Shown: one piece after another, positions 19,739 to 29,308 of the stretch | Position numbering within the stretch: the stretch's first letter is position 1 | Layout of the letters: each line of letters begins with the position of its first letter | NCBI GenBank assembly: GCA_006515835.1 | Contig: VFBG01000005.1 | Coordinates: forward strand, 16,067 to 51,396 | Direction of reading: 5' to 3' | DNA: 35,330 nt | From: a bacterium | Lineage (GTDB): Bacteria > Pseudomonadota > Alphaproteobacteria > Caulobacterales > Caulobacteraceae | Position numbers and translations under genes: made by a program | The notes under the pieces: generated by a model | Database searches by the model: none | Told to the model about the DNA's origin: nothing | Seen by the model: the letters and a program-made list of their open reading frames with translations, nothing else

Positions 19739-19758
19739 CGACGTTTAGCTAATCGTCG
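19739..19758. promoter_or_regulatory. candidate SdpR-family operator
   Basis: CGACGtTTAGCTAAtCGTCG, 20-nt imperfect palindrome (18/20 symmetric), 4 nt upstream of the sdpR-like start codon. Confidence 0.55.
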
Positions 19759-19841
19759 AAATGAGTCAAGTGGCTTTGCTCCAGACAGTTTGGGTGCGGG
19801 CCTTCCGGCACCGGCTTGTGTCTGACTGAGGAAGCCTTCAG

Positions 19842-20086
19842 CTTGTCATCCCGGCCGGAGCGAAGCGCAGAGTCGGGACGGGCCGCGCTACCCCAAACAT
19901 CGCTCCCGGACAGCCCGCTTGGGCTGAGCCGGGAGAGGGGTCGAGGTCAGGCCGGTGGTGATGTCTTCAGGCAGCCGTTCTGAGGCAGCCCTTCTTCCGG
20001 CTCAGCCCTGCGGGCTGTCCGGAAGCGAAGGATTCCCCGCACAGTGCGTCCCGGATCGCCGCTTTGCGGCGTCCGGGATGACAAGG
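19842..20086. repeat. composite inverted REP/MITE-like repeat of about 245 bp with two homologous arms
   Basis: Arm A CTTGTCATCCCGG...CTCCCGGACAGCCCGCTTGGGCTGAGCCGGGAG; arm B (inverted) CTTGTCATCCCGG...CTTCCGGACAGCCCGCAGGGCTGAGCCGGAAG. Confidence 0.88.
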
Positions 20087-20105
20087 GGCCGGTGCAAGGC
20101 TGGAG

Positions 20106-21035
20106 TCAGCCCAGCGCCTTCATCAGCTCAGGCACCACGGTCTTGTAGTCGCCGACGATGCCGTAGTCCGCGACCTGGAAGATCGGGGCGTCGGCGTCCT
20201 TGTTGATGGCGACGATGACCTTGGAGTCCTTCATGCCGGCGAGGTGCTGGATGGCGCCCGAGATGCCGATGGCGATGTAGAGGGCCGGGGCGACAACCTT
20301 GCCGGTCTGGCCGACCTGGTAGTCGTTGGGGGCGTAGCCGGCGTCCACGGCGGCGCGCGAGGCGCCGACGGCGGCGCCCAGCTTGTCGGCCAGCGGGTCC
20401 ATGACGGCGTGGAATTCCTCGGCCGAACCGAGAGCCCGGCCGCCGGAGACGACGATCTTCGCGGCACCCAGTTCCGGACGGTCCGACTTGACCATCTCCT
20501 CGCTGACGAAGGCGGCCTTGCCGGCGTCGGCGCCCGCGATGGACTCGACCTTGGCCGAGCCGCCTTCAGCGGCGGCGTCGAAGCTGGTCGGACGCACGGT
20601 GATGACCTTCTTCGCGTCGGACGACTGGACGGTCTCCAGCGCATTGCCGGCGTAGATCGGGCGCACGAAGGTGTCGTTGGAGACGACTTCGATGATGTCC
20701 GAGATCGGGGCCACATCCAGCTTGGCGGCGATGCGCGGCATGAAATTCTTGCCGTCGGTGGTGGCCGGCGAAAGGATGGCGTCATAGCCGGCGGCGAGAC
20801 CGGAGACGGTCGCCTCGACCGCCTCGGCCAGCTGGTGGCCCAGGCCAGCGCTCTCGGCCAGCAGGACCTTGCGGACGCCGGCGATCTTCGCGGCGGCGTC
20901 AGCGGCGGCCTTGGAGCCCTGGCCGATGACCAGGATGTCGACATCGCCCGACAGCTTCAGGGCGGCAGTGACGGTCTTGTGGGTGGTGTCGCGGACGGTG
21001 TCGCCGTCGCGGTCAGCGATTACGAGAACGGCCAT
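20106..21035 (-). CDS. etfA: electron transfer flavoprotein subunit alpha
   Basis: [101 protein letters not shown]. Confidence 0.98.
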   Translation of the reverse strand: MAVLVIADRDGDTVRDTTHKTVTAALKLSGDVDILVIGQGSKAAADAAAKIAGVRKVLLAESAGLGHQLAEAVEATVSGLAAGYDAILSPATTDGKNFMPRIAAKLDVAPISDIIEVVSNDTFVRPIYAGNALETVQSSDAKKVITVRPTSFDAAAEGGSAKVESIAGADAGKAAFVSEEMVKSDRPELGAAKIVVSGGRALGSAEEFHAVMDPLADKLGAAVGASRAAVDAGYAPNDYQVGQTGKVVAPALYIAIGISGAIQHLAGMKDSKVIVAINKDADAPIFQVADYGIVGDYKTVVPELMKALG

Positions 21036-21799
21036 TACAGGACCCCCGCGGTCTTGAGTTTCGCAACCAGTTCGGCGGCGTCAGCCACCTTGATCCCGGC
21101 CGAGCGCGTCGGCGGGGCCGTGACCTTCTTCACCGTCAGGCGCGGTGCCGTGTCGACGCCGTAGTCGGCGACCGCCTTGACCGCGATCTCCTTCTTCTTG
21201 GCCTTCATGATGTTGGGCAGGGAGGCGTAGCGCGGGGTGTTCAGGCGCAGGTCCACCGAGACGACGGCGGGCAGGGTCGCCGACAGGGTCTGCAGACCGC
21301 CGTCGACCTCGCGGGTCACGGTCGCCTTGCCGCCGCCGATGACGATCTTGCCGGCGAAGGTGGCCTGGGGCCAGTCGAGCAGGGCGGCCAGCATCTGGCC
21401 AACGGCGTTGTTGTCGCCGTCGATCGACTGTTTGCCGAGCAGGACCAGGTCCGGCTTCTCCTCGTCGACCACGGCCTTGAGCAGTTTGGCGACGGCCAGC
21501 GGCTCGAGGTCGGCGTCCGACTGGATCAGCAGGCCGCGGTCCGCGCCCATGGCCAGGGCGGTGCGGATGGTTTCCTGGGCCTGGGTCACGCCGATGGAGA
21601 CGACCACGATCTCGGTGGCGGTTCCGGCGGCATGGTGCTCCTTTCCCTCCTTCATCCGCACGGCCTCTTCGACGGCGATCTCGTCGAACGGATTCATGCT
21701 CATCTTGACGTTTGCGAGATCGACGCCGGTCTGGTCCGCCTTGACGCGAGCCTTGACGTTGTAGTCGATCACCCGTTTGACGGGGACGAGAACCTTCAT
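21035..21799 (-). CDS. etfB: electron transfer flavoprotein subunit beta
   Basis: [16 protein letters not shown]...[16 protein letters not shown]...[35 protein letters not shown] at 21799. Confidence 0.98.
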   Translation of the reverse strand: MKVLVPVKRVIDYNVKARVKADQTGVDLANVKMSMNPFDEIAVEEAVRMKEGKEHHAAGTATEIVVVSIGVTQAQETIRTALAMGADRGLLIQSDADLEPLAVAKLLKAVVDEEKPDLVLLGKQSIDGDNNAVGQMLAALLDWPQATFAGKIVIGGGKATVTREVDGGLQTLSATLPAVVSVDLRLNTPRYASLPNIMKAKKKEIAVKAVADYGVDTAPRLTVKKVTAPPTRSAGIKVADAAELVAKLKTAGVL

Positions 21800-21921
21800 T
21801 GTGCTATCCACGAAAGCGCCGGAATGTTGGGTGAGGGAATGGTACGCCTCACCCGGCCTGTCAACGTAACGCCGCGTCAACGGACAGAAACGTCCGCCTC
21901 TCACAGCTTCGGAACGCCACC

Positions 21922-22254
21922 ATGCAACGCCTCCTGACCATGAAACGGCTCAGCGTCCTGTTCCTGTCGATCTTCGCCGTGCTGATGGCCGGGATGTTCG
22001 CCTATGAGCGGCTGGTCGTGGCCCCGGGCGACCGCTGCGAGGCGGGCGGCGGGTGGTGGGACCCTGAAGGCAAGGAATGCGGCCGGCCGATCTCGATCGC
22101 CGAGATCACAGGTCGGCCGAACCCCGGCGAACGCGCCGCGGCCTCGGCCGAAAAGAACCGTGAGCTGGTGGCGATCGAGGACACGCTCGCCGCCCAGCAG
22201 CGCGCCCGCGACGCCGACGCCGAGCGCCAGCGTGCGGCGCTCGCGGCGCAATAG
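21922..22254 (+). CDS. hypothetical protein with N-terminal TM/signal anchor
   Basis: [17 protein letters not shown] followed by [18 protein letters not shown] and a charged coiled-coil tail. Confidence 0.75.
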   Translation: MQRLLTMKRLSVLFLSIFAVLMAGMFAYERLVVAPGDRCEAGGGWWDPEGKECGRPISIAEITGRPNPGERAAASAEKNRELVAIEDTLAAQQRARDADAERQRAALAAQ

Positions 22255-22263
22255 GCGGCGGCG

Positions 22264-22482
22264 ATGTCGTTCCAGGCCTACCTCGACAATATCCAGAGCA
22301 AGACCGGCAAGTCGCCGGACGATTTCCTCGTGCTCGGCGAGGCGAAGGGCTTTGTCGAGGGCGGCCGCCTGAAGCCCGACGTGAAGGCTGGCCAGATCGT
22401 CGAGTGGCTGAAGACTGACTTCGACCTCGGCCACGGGCACGCCATGGCGATCTTCGCCCTTTTCAAGGGCAAGCGGGACTGA
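22264..22482 (+). CDS. DUF4287 domain-containing protein
   Basis: SFQAYLDNIQSKTGKSPDDF...GQIVEWLKTDFDLGHGHAMAIFALFKG. Confidence 0.9.
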   Translation: MSFQAYLDNIQSKTGKSPDDFLVLGEAKGFVEGGRLKPDVKAGQIVEWLKTDFDLGHGHAMAIFALFKGKRD

Positions 22483-22485
22483 GTT

Positions 22486-23064
22486 TCAGACCTGGCGCGT
22501 CGCGCCGGGCTTCCACTTCACGTCGTCGGCACCGTTGGCGTTGGCGCGGCGGGCGGCGACGAACAGGTGGTCCGACAGACGGTTGAGGTAGCGGATGGCT
22601 GCCGGGGTGACGGCTTCGCCCGCTTCGATCAGCCGCACGGCCTCGCGCTCGGCGCGGCGGGCCACGGTGCGGGCCAGATGCAAATGGGCCGACAGGGCGG
22701 AGCCGCCCGGCAGGATGAAGCTGTCCAGCTCTTTCAGGCTTTCGTTCATCCAGTCGATCTCGGTCTCGAGCCGTTCGACCTGGCTGTCGATGATGCGCAA
22801 CGCCTCCCATTTCGGCGCCGGGTCCAGGGGGGTGGCCAGGTCCGCGCCGAGGTCGAACAGTTCGTTCTGGATACGGCCCAGCATGGCGTCGATGCGGTCG
22901 TTCTGGCCGGAATGCAGCCGGGCGACGCCGAGGACGCTGTTCAGCTCGTCAACCGCGCCATAGGCCTCGACGCGACGGTCGCTCTTGGACACCGTGGCAC
23001 CGGACGCCAGCCGTGTCTGACCGCCGTCGCCGGTCTTCGTATAGATGCGGTTCAGGACGACCAC
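22486..23064 (-). CDS. cob(I)yrinic acid a,c-diamide adenosyltransferase (PduO type)
   Basis: RIYTKTGDGGQTRLASG, VEAYGAVDELNSVLGVAR, FILPGGSALSAHLHLARTVARRAER, YLNRLSDHLFVAAR. Confidence 0.97.
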   Translation of the reverse strand: MVVLNRIYTKTGDGGQTRLASGATVSKSDRRVEAYGAVDELNSVLGVARLHSGQNDRIDAMLGRIQNELFDLGADLATPLDPAPKWEALRIIDSQVERLETEIDWMNESLKELDSFILPGGSALSAHLHLARTVARRAEREAVRLIEAGEAVTPAAIRYLNRLSDHLFVAARRANANGADDVKWKPGATRQV

Positions 23065-23067
23065 GGG

Positions 23068-23274
23068 TCAGCTCCCGTGCGTGGATTTCCACCACATGCC
23101 GACGCACAGCAGTACGATGGCCACTGCCTGCAGGCCCACGCGCAGCCGCATCAGCTTGTTGGAACGCGAACGATCCGCGTCCCCGCCCCGGTGCAGGGAC
23201 CAGAGACCGAAGCCGAGCGTGACGGTCACCGCCAGGATCGCCACGAGGATGAGGATGTTGATGATGTCGCCCAT
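23068..23274 (-). CDS. twin transmembrane small protein
   Basis: 68 aa with two TM helices; SNKLMRLRVGLQAVAIVLLC motif of the HIG1-like small protein family. Confidence 0.88.
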   Translation of the reverse strand: MGDIINILILVAILAVTVTLGFGLWSLHRGGDADRSRSNKLMRLRVGLQAVAIVLLCVGMWWKSTHGS

Positions 23275-23395
23275 GGCGGCAATCTAGGCGCGCTCGCGGC
23301 CCGAGGCCAGTGCGGCACGGTCGCACCGGCTTAACCATTCCAGCGAAGCGGATCGTCATCCTTTCGTGGTCTGTTGTTCGGCCAAAGGGGTGGGC

Positions 23396-24517
23396 ATGAC
23401 TGACCGCGCGATCCGGAATCTGGCTCATCTTCGCCGTTCGGCATCGACGGCCCGCGTCCTGAATCTGCTGAAAATCTTCACGGATCACGGCCAGGAGGCC
23501 GACTGGGCGGAGCGGCCGCTGTTTCAGACGCATGCGCTGAACCGGGCTTTGATCATCAAGCACCGGCTGCGCCGGGACGAGACGGACTCTTTCTACGTTC
23601 GCCGACAGGTGGCGACCAAGGTGGTCATCCCGCTCGACCCGCATGAGCTCAAGACCGGCGGGCGATACGTCTTTGTCGGCCAGCGCGGCTATGAACGGAT
23701 GATGCAGGAGGCCTTCGGCGTTACGGCGGGCCACCGCGACCTGATCACGCTCAACCTGCTCGACAGTCTGCCCTCCCTCGACCCCTTCCTGTTGCGGGAG
23801 CAGCTGAAGCGTGCGGGTCTGGAGCCGGCGCCCTGCTATTTCTCCATCAGCGAATCCGACCTCCAGCGCATGGGCCGGTTTGTCGAGGACGAGATCCGGC
23901 CGCTGGTCACCCTGTGCATCGGTCCCGATCTGGAAGCCGTGGGCTCGACCCAGAGACTGGCCGGAAAGATCATGTCCAATGATCCGCGCGACCGTATGGA
24001 GGCGTTGCGGGAGACACTGCGGCTGGAGCCCGACGACTATCAGGAGGGCGTCTTCTGCTGGAAGGGCTTCCTCTACTATAAATGGCTGCTGACCAGCCTG
24101 AGGGCCGAGGCCGCGAGCGTGGCCGACGAGGTCCAGAGCGTCAGGCCGATCGGCAAGGTCGACCGCGACGCCCGGGCCTGGCTGGACCGGGGCCGCGCGG
24201 TGTTGCGCGACCGGATCATCGAGACCTGTAATGAGGCGGGCAGCACCCTGGCCGTCTATGACCGGGCCTACGCCGGCTTGACCCACGAGGGCCGGCCGGT
24301 CGACTTCCGTGATTTCCTGCTCAATGCGCCCCGGCTGTTCGCCCGCCTTGGCGATCAGCTGGGCGCGATCCAGCATGTGGTCAGCTTCTGGCGCTTCCGC
24401 TTCAGCCGCGGTGCCTCGCCGGTCGGGGTCGAGGAGCTGATCGACATCTTCATGGATTTCGAGACGGGTCTCGCGAGCCGCAAGTCCGATGACCTCTCTT
24501 CGAGGATGGCGGCCTGA
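23396..24517 (+). CDS. conserved hypothetical protein, no recognised domain
   Basis: Long ORF with coding-like composition; ATG at 23396 inside ORF 23366-24517; no motif recognised. Confidence 0.75.
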   Translation: MTDRAIRNLAHLRRSASTARVLNLLKIFTDHGQEADWAERPLFQTHALNRALIIKHRLRRDETDSFYVRRQVATKVVIPLDPHELKTGGRYVFVGQRGYERMMQEAFGVTAGHRDLITLNLLDSLPSLDPFLLREQLKRAGLEPAPCYFSISESDLQRMGRFVEDEIRPLVTLCIGPDLEAVGSTQRLAGKIMSNDPRDRMEALRETLRLEPDDYQEGVFCWKGFLYYKWLLTSLRAEAASVADEVQSVRPIGKVDRDARAWLDRGRAVLRDRIIETCNEAGSTLAVYDRAYAGLTHEGRPVDFRDFLLNAPRLFARLGDQLGAIQHVVSFWRFRFSRGASPVGVEELIDIFMDFETGLASRKSDDLSSRMAA

Positions 24518-24527
24518 GCGTGACGGT

Positions 24528-25385
24528 TCAGCGGCCCGCCGGGTAGGCCTCGACGAGGACGGCGATATCGAGCGCGGAGACTCGGCCGCCCGACCCGCCG
24601 AGCGGACAGCTTCTCCGTACCGCTTCCGCGCGGGCGGCGGGTGTGAAGGCGAGATCGACGCCGCGCCGACGATGTGTCGGGTCCTCAAGATAATGCATGA
24701 CCGAACAGGGGTCGTACTGGCGCGTGAACAGAAGCCGCGGCGTCATCCCGACCCCGCCCGCCGGAGCGCGGCGGTCCGGGGCGGGAATATCGAAACGGAC
24801 GACATAGTTGCGCCGCCACAGGGCTTCGCGCTCGACCAGCGCAGCAGGCCCGGCGCCGGTCGGCGGCGGCAGGCGGCTGACCGAGAGCCAGGCGGCGCGA
24901 TCGCTGCGCTCATGTTCGTGGTCGAGGCCCAGCACATGCCCGAGTTCATGCACCATCACCCGGTGACGGCACGGCCCGCTCAGGATGAGGAAGCTCCGGG
25001 CCGTCGGCGGGGCACCGGTTCCGGCCGGGCGTTCGAAGGCGCTGCGTGTCGGCGGGGGGCGGTCGACGGCACCGCGTCCGACCGTCGCGCGGCAGCGGTT
25101 GGCACCGTCCACAGACTGGTGACGCAGGATGATCAGCCGGGGGCCAGAGGACGCGGCGACGAAGCGGACAGGCGCGCCGGCCTGCGTCCAGGATTCCATG
25201 GCCTGCCGCACTGCGGACCGGTCCGCGGCGGTGACGCCGGGTCCGAAGCCGTACCGAACCTGCCCGCCTGGCCAAAGGCCGGTGCTGCGCTGAACCACGC
25301 CCGCCCCCGCCGGCGCGACCGGCACCACAAGGGCGGCGGCGAGCACGGCAAGGACGGTCAGCCGGAGCTTTCCGATCGTGATCAT
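24528..25385 (-). CDS. astacin-like (M12A) secreted zinc metalloprotease
   Basis: Signal peptide; LWPGGQVRYGF; HELGHVLGLDHEHERSDR zinc site (24897-24950); DPCSVMHY Met-turn. Confidence 0.88.
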   Translation of the reverse strand: MITIGKLRLTVLAVLAAALVVPVAPAGAGVVQRSTGLWPGGQVRYGFGPGVTAADRSAVRQAMESWTQAGAPVRFVAASSGPRLIILRHQSVDGANRCRATVGRGAVDRPPPTRSAFERPAGTGAPPTARSFLILSGPCRHRVMVHELGHVLGLDHEHERSDRAAWLSVSRLPPPTGAGPAALVEREALWRRNYVVRFDIPAPDRRAPAGGVGMTPRLLFTRQYDPCSVMHYLEDPTHRRRGVDLAFTPAARAEAVRRSCPLGGSGGRVSALDIAVLVEAYPAGR

Positions 25386-25429
25386 TCTCGCTCCCGGACC
25401 TTGGCCGGGAGAGGCTATCAGGCCGCGGC

Positions 25430-26821
25430 CTAGTAGCGGTAGTGGTCCGGCTTGAACGGGCCTGCGGTCGGGACCGAGATGTAGTCGGCCTGTTCCTTCG
25501 ACAGGGTCGTCAGCTTGGCGCCCAGCTTGGCCAGGTGCAGCGTCGCCACCTTTTCATCGAGGTATTTCGGCAGGACGTAGACCTGGTTCTCGTAGGATTT
25601 GGCGTTAGTCCACAGTTCGATCTGGGCCAGCGTCTGGTTGGTGAAGCTGGCGCTCATCACGAAGGACGGGTGGCCCGTGGCGTTGCCCAGGTTCACCAGA
25701 CGGCCTTCCGACAGCAGGATGATCTTCTTGCCGTCCGGGAATTCGACGTGGTGGACCTGCGGCTTGATCTCGTCCCACTTGAAGTTCTTCAGGCCGGCGA
25801 CCTGAATCTCCGAGTCGAAGTGGCCGATGTTGCAGACGATGGCGTTGTTCTTCATCGCGCGCATGTGGTCGACGGTCAGGACGTCCTTGTTGCCGGTGGC
25901 GGTGACGAAGATGTCGGCCTCGCCGGCCACGTCCTCGACGGTGACGACTTCATAGCCCTCCATCGCGGCCTGCAGGGCGCAGATCGGATCGACTTCGGTG
26001 ACCTTCACGCGGGCGCCGCCCTGGCGCAGCGAGGCGGCCGAGCCCTTGCCCACGTCGCCATAGCCGCAGACCACGGCGACCTTTCCCGACAGCATGACGT
26101 CGGTGCCGCGACGGATCGCGTCGACCAGCGATTCACGGCAGCCGTACAGGTTGTCGAACTTGGACTTGGTGACGCTGTCGTTGACGTTGATGGCGGGGAA
26201 CGGCAGGTCGCCCTTCTTGGCCATTTCGTACAGGCGGTGGACGCCGGTGGTGGTTTCTTCCGACACGCCGCCGATGGCGTCGCGGATCGCGGAATAGAAG
26301 CCGGGCTTCTCGGCGATGTAGCGCTTCATCACCTTGTAGAGGGCTTCCTCTTCCTCGTTCTGCGGGTTGGCCAGCAGGGACAGGTCCTTCTCGGCCTTGG
26401 GGCCGAGCACGCACAGCAGGGTCGCGTCGCCGCCGTCGTCGAGGATCAGGTTCGGATAACCGCCGTCAGCCCATTCGAAGATCTTGTGGGCATAGTCCCA
26501 GTACTCTTCCAGCGTCTCGCCCTTGGTGGCGAACACCGGCGTGCCGGCGGCGGCGATGGCGGCGGCGGCGTGGTCCTGGGTCGAGAAGATGTTGCAGGAG
26601 GCCCAGCGGACCTCGGCACCGAGGGCTTCCAGCGTCTGGATCAGCACGGCGGTCTGGATCGTCATGTGCAGCGAGCCGGCGATGCGGGCACCCTTGAGAA
26701 TCTGCTGCGGACCGAACTCTTCGCGCAGCGCCATCAGGCCCGGCATTTCGGTTTCGGCGATGGCGATTTCCTTGTTGCCAAACGGGGCAAGCGAGATGTC
26801 GCGGACGATGTAGTCGGTCAT
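25430..26821 (-). CDS. ahcY: adenosylhomocysteinase
   Basis: [56 protein letters not shown]-terminal KPDHYRY; ATG at 26821. Confidence 0.99.
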   Translation of the reverse strand: MTDYIVRDISLAPFGNKEIAIAETEMPGLMALREEFGPQQILKGARIAGSLHMTIQTAVLIQTLEALGAEVRWASCNIFSTQDHAAAAIAAAGTPVFATKGETLEEYWDYAHKIFEWADGGYPNLILDDGGDATLLCVLGPKAEKDLSLLANPQNEEEEALYKVMKRYIAEKPGFYSAIRDAIGGVSEETTTGVHRLYEMAKKGDLPFPAINVNDSVTKSKFDNLYGCRESLVDAIRRGTDVMLSGKVAVVCGYGDVGKGSAASLRQGGARVKVTEVDPICALQAAMEGYEVVTVEDVAGEADIFVTATGNKDVLTVDHMRAMKNNAIVCNIGHFDSEIQVAGLKNFKWDEIKPQVHHVEFPDGKKIILLSEGRLVNLGNATGHPSFVMSASFTNQTLAQIELWTNAKSYENQVYVLPKYLDEKVATLHLAKLGAKLTTLSKEQADYISVPTAGPFKPDHYRY

Positions 26822-26884
26822 GGGGCGGGGCTTTCCGGGGAAGTGTTCGCGCGGCCTATAGACCGGTCGGGGCGCGGGGGCAAG

Positions 26885-26912
26885 AAACACATAAGGATGT
26901 CTTTATGTGTTT
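26885..26912. promoter_or_regulatory. candidate operator upstream of ahcY
   Basis: AAACACATAA-ggatgtct-TTATGTGTTT, perfect 10-bp inverted arms, 64 nt upstream of the ahcY ATG. Confidence 0.6.
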
Positions 26913-26970
26913 GATCGCCCGTCTCGTGCGCCGCGGCGTTTCATGTCACCTTCGGCTTGAGGAGCGAACC

Positions 26971-27900
26971 ATGCCGGGCGGAGACCTGACACGGCGGGCC
27001 ATGGCCCTGGCGGGCCTGATGACCGCAGCAGCGGCAGGACCGGCGCATGCCCGCGAGCAGACGGCTACGGCCTTCACCTCCGGGGACCTGCAACAGGGAC
27101 TGCTCACCGTCCCGGTCACCATCGATGATCAGGGTCCCTATGCCTTCGCGATCGACAGCGCCGCCAACGCATCAGTCATAGCAGAGGATCTGGCGGTCCG
27201 CCTCGGGCTCGCCGATGCGGGTGAAGTGACGATGCATACGGTCGTGGCCAGCGAGCAGGCGGCGACCGTCCGTGCGCCCCGACTACGCACCGGGGCGCTG
27301 GATGTGCGCGACGCGAGGCTGGTGGTCGGCGGCCGCGCCAATATGGACGGACTGGACGGACTACTGGGGACGGACCTCCTGGCCGGTCTGAGGCTGGTGC
27401 TCAATTTCAGGGGGCGCACCCGGGTCAGCGTCACCCGTCCGCGACGCGGTCGCGAGCGGGCCCTCGACGGGCTGTTGCTGGATGCGCGGGCGCCGTTGAC
27501 GGGTCAGCAGCGGTTCAACGGCCTGCTACTGATCGACGCGCTCGCCCGAACCACGCCGTGCAAGGTCATCGTCGACACCGGCGCTAGAATGACGATCATC
27601 AACTCTGCCCTCGCCGCCCAGGCCAACGCCCAGCCGATGGCCCTCCCCGACGGGTCCAGCCAGAGCGTGGTCCTGTCGCCGACCGGGCGCGGCGCCGTGA
27701 CCGAGGCCATGGTGCTGCCCGAGCTTCAGCTCGGCGGCGTCCGGCTGACGCGGATATCTGTCCTGGTCGGCGACCTGCACACCTTCGCCGTCTGGGGCCT
27801 GGCGGATGAGCCGGCCATGCTGATGGGCGTCGACCTGCTGGGCCTGTTCCAGACCGTGACGATCGACCTGCAGCGCGGCGAACTGCTGCTGGACCCCTGA
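26971..27900 (+). CDS. exported aspartyl protease family protein with two retropepsin-like domains
   Basis: Signal peptide; two AID(S/T)-type cores: YAFAIDSAANASVIAEDLA and CKVIVDTGARMTIINSALA. Confidence 0.85.
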   Translation: MPGGDLTRRAMALAGLMTAAAAGPAHAREQTATAFTSGDLQQGLLTVPVTIDDQGPYAFAIDSAANASVIAEDLAVRLGLADAGEVTMHTVVASEQAATVRAPRLRTGALDVRDARLVVGGRANMDGLDGLLGTDLLAGLRLVLNFRGRTRVSVTRPRRGRERALDGLLLDARAPLTGQQRFNGLLLIDALARTTPCKVIVDTGARMTIINSALAAQANAQPMALPDGSSQSVVLSPTGRGAVTEAMVLPELQLGGVRLTRISVLVGDLHTFAVWGLADEPAMLMGVDLLGLFQTVTIDLQRGELLLDP

Positions 27901-27942
27901 CAGCGATCTGTGTCTATCTGGAGCAATTCCGGGGAGACAACT

Positions 27943-29268
27943 ATGAAATCAATAGTCGCAGGTGCGCTGGCGGCGCTCACGATGGGCGGTTCAGTTTTCG
28001 CCCAGGACGCGGCTCCGACTAGCCCGGGTCCGGTCACCCTGATCCACGCGGGACGGCTGCTGGATCGTCCCGGTCAGGCGCCGCGCGGGCCCTCGACCGT
28101 GGTGGTGCGCGACGGCCTGATCGTCGAGATCCGCGACGGTTTCGCGGACGCGGCCGCCTTCCCGGGCGCGACCGTGATCGACCAGCGCGACCGCTTCGTC
28201 CTGCCCGGCCTGATCGACAGCCATGTGCATCTGGTGTCGGACCTCGGCGGTCAGGCGGGCTTCCTGTCCGGGGTCACCGAGAACCTTCCGGCCCACGCCT
28301 ATCGCGCGGCCGAGAACGCCGAGAAGACGCTGATGGCGGGCTTCACCACGGTGCGGAATCTCGGCGACGACGGCGGGGTGACCCTGGCGCTGGCGGACGC
28401 CACCGCCGCCCACCGTCTGCCGGGGCCGCGCATCATCGATTCCGGCAACAGCATCTCGACCACCTCGGGCCATATGGACGGGCGGCTGGGGTTCAACGAC
28501 GACCTGCGCGAAGTGATGCCGCACGACAACGTCTGCAACGGCCCCGAGAGCTGCCGCGAGGCTGTGCGTATCCAGGTCGGCCGCGGCGCCCGGGTGATCA
28601 AGATCGCCACCACCGGCGGGGTCAACAGCCGCATCGGCGCCGGACTGGGCGCGCAGATGTTCGAGGATGAGGCGCGGGCCCTGATCGAGACGGCGCACCT
28701 CTACGGCCTGAAGGTTGCGGTCCATGCCCACGGCGCGGACGGGATCAACATGGCGCTGCGGCTGGGCGCGGATTCCATCGAGCACGGCACCATCTTTGAC
28801 GACGAGACCCTGCGTCTGTTCCGCCAGTCGGGTGCCTACTATGTGCCGACTCTTTCGACGGTGAACGGCTATATCGAGCGGCTGGCCGCCGATCCGAACG
28901 CTTATCCGCCCGAGGTCCTGCCCAAGATCCAGTGGCGCATCTCGATCACCGGCCAGTCGCTGCGGCGAGCGGTGCCTGCAGGTGTGCGGATCGCCTTCGG
29001 CACCGACGCCGGCGTCTCCAAGCACGGGCGCAACGCCGATGAGTTCGCCCTGATGGTCGCCAACGGCATGACGCCGATGAGCGCGATCCAGGCGGCCACG
29101 GTCAACGCCGCCGACCTGCTGGGTCTGTCAGCGGAGGTTGGAACACTGGAGCCCGGCAAGCGCGCCGACATCATCGCCGTCGATGGCGACCCGCTGACCG
29201 ATGTGTCCGTTCTGACCTCCATGGACTTCGTCATGCGTGACGGCCGGGTCTATCGCGACGAGGAATAG
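27943..29268 (+). CDS. exported amidohydrolase family protein (imidazolonepropionase-like)
   Basis: GLIDSHVHLVSDLGG, KIATTGGVNSR, VAVHAHGADGINMALRLGADSIEHGT, FGTDAGVSKHGRNADEF, TVNAADLLGLSAEVGTLEPGKRADIIAVDGDPL. Confidence 0.95.
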   Translation: MKSIVAGALAALTMGGSVFAQDAAPTSPGPVTLIHAGRLLDRPGQAPRGPSTVVVRDGLIVEIRDGFADAAAFPGATVIDQRDRFVLPGLIDSHVHLVSDLGGQAGFLSGVTENLPAHAYRAAENAEKTLMAGFTTVRNLGDDGGVTLALADATAAHRLPGPRIIDSGNSISTTSGHMDGRLGFNDDLREVMPHDNVCNGPESCREAVRIQVGRGARVIKIATTGGVNSRIGAGLGAQMFEDEARALIETAHLYGLKVAVHAHGADGINMALRLGADSIEHGTIFDDETLRLFRQSGAYYVPTLSTVNGYIERLAADPNAYPPEVLPKIQWRISITGQSLRRAVPAGVRIAFGTDAGVSKHGRNADEFALMVANGMTPMSAIQAATVNAADLLGLSAEVGTLEPGKRADIIAVDGDPLTDVSVLTSMDFVMRDGRVYRDEE

Positions 29269-29308
29269 GCGGCTTGGCGGGCGGAGGCGGCGACGCTAAG
29301 CAGACGCC

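Noticed and set aside
22949-24688. 579-aa minus-strand ORF spanning several genes
   Set aside because: Antisense/overlap artefact with low-complexity basic composition; the true genes there are PduO, the twin-TM protein and the 23396-24517 CDS.
25442-26914. 490-aa ORF antisense to ahcY
   Set aside because: High-GC antisense artefact; ahcY on the other strand is unambiguous.
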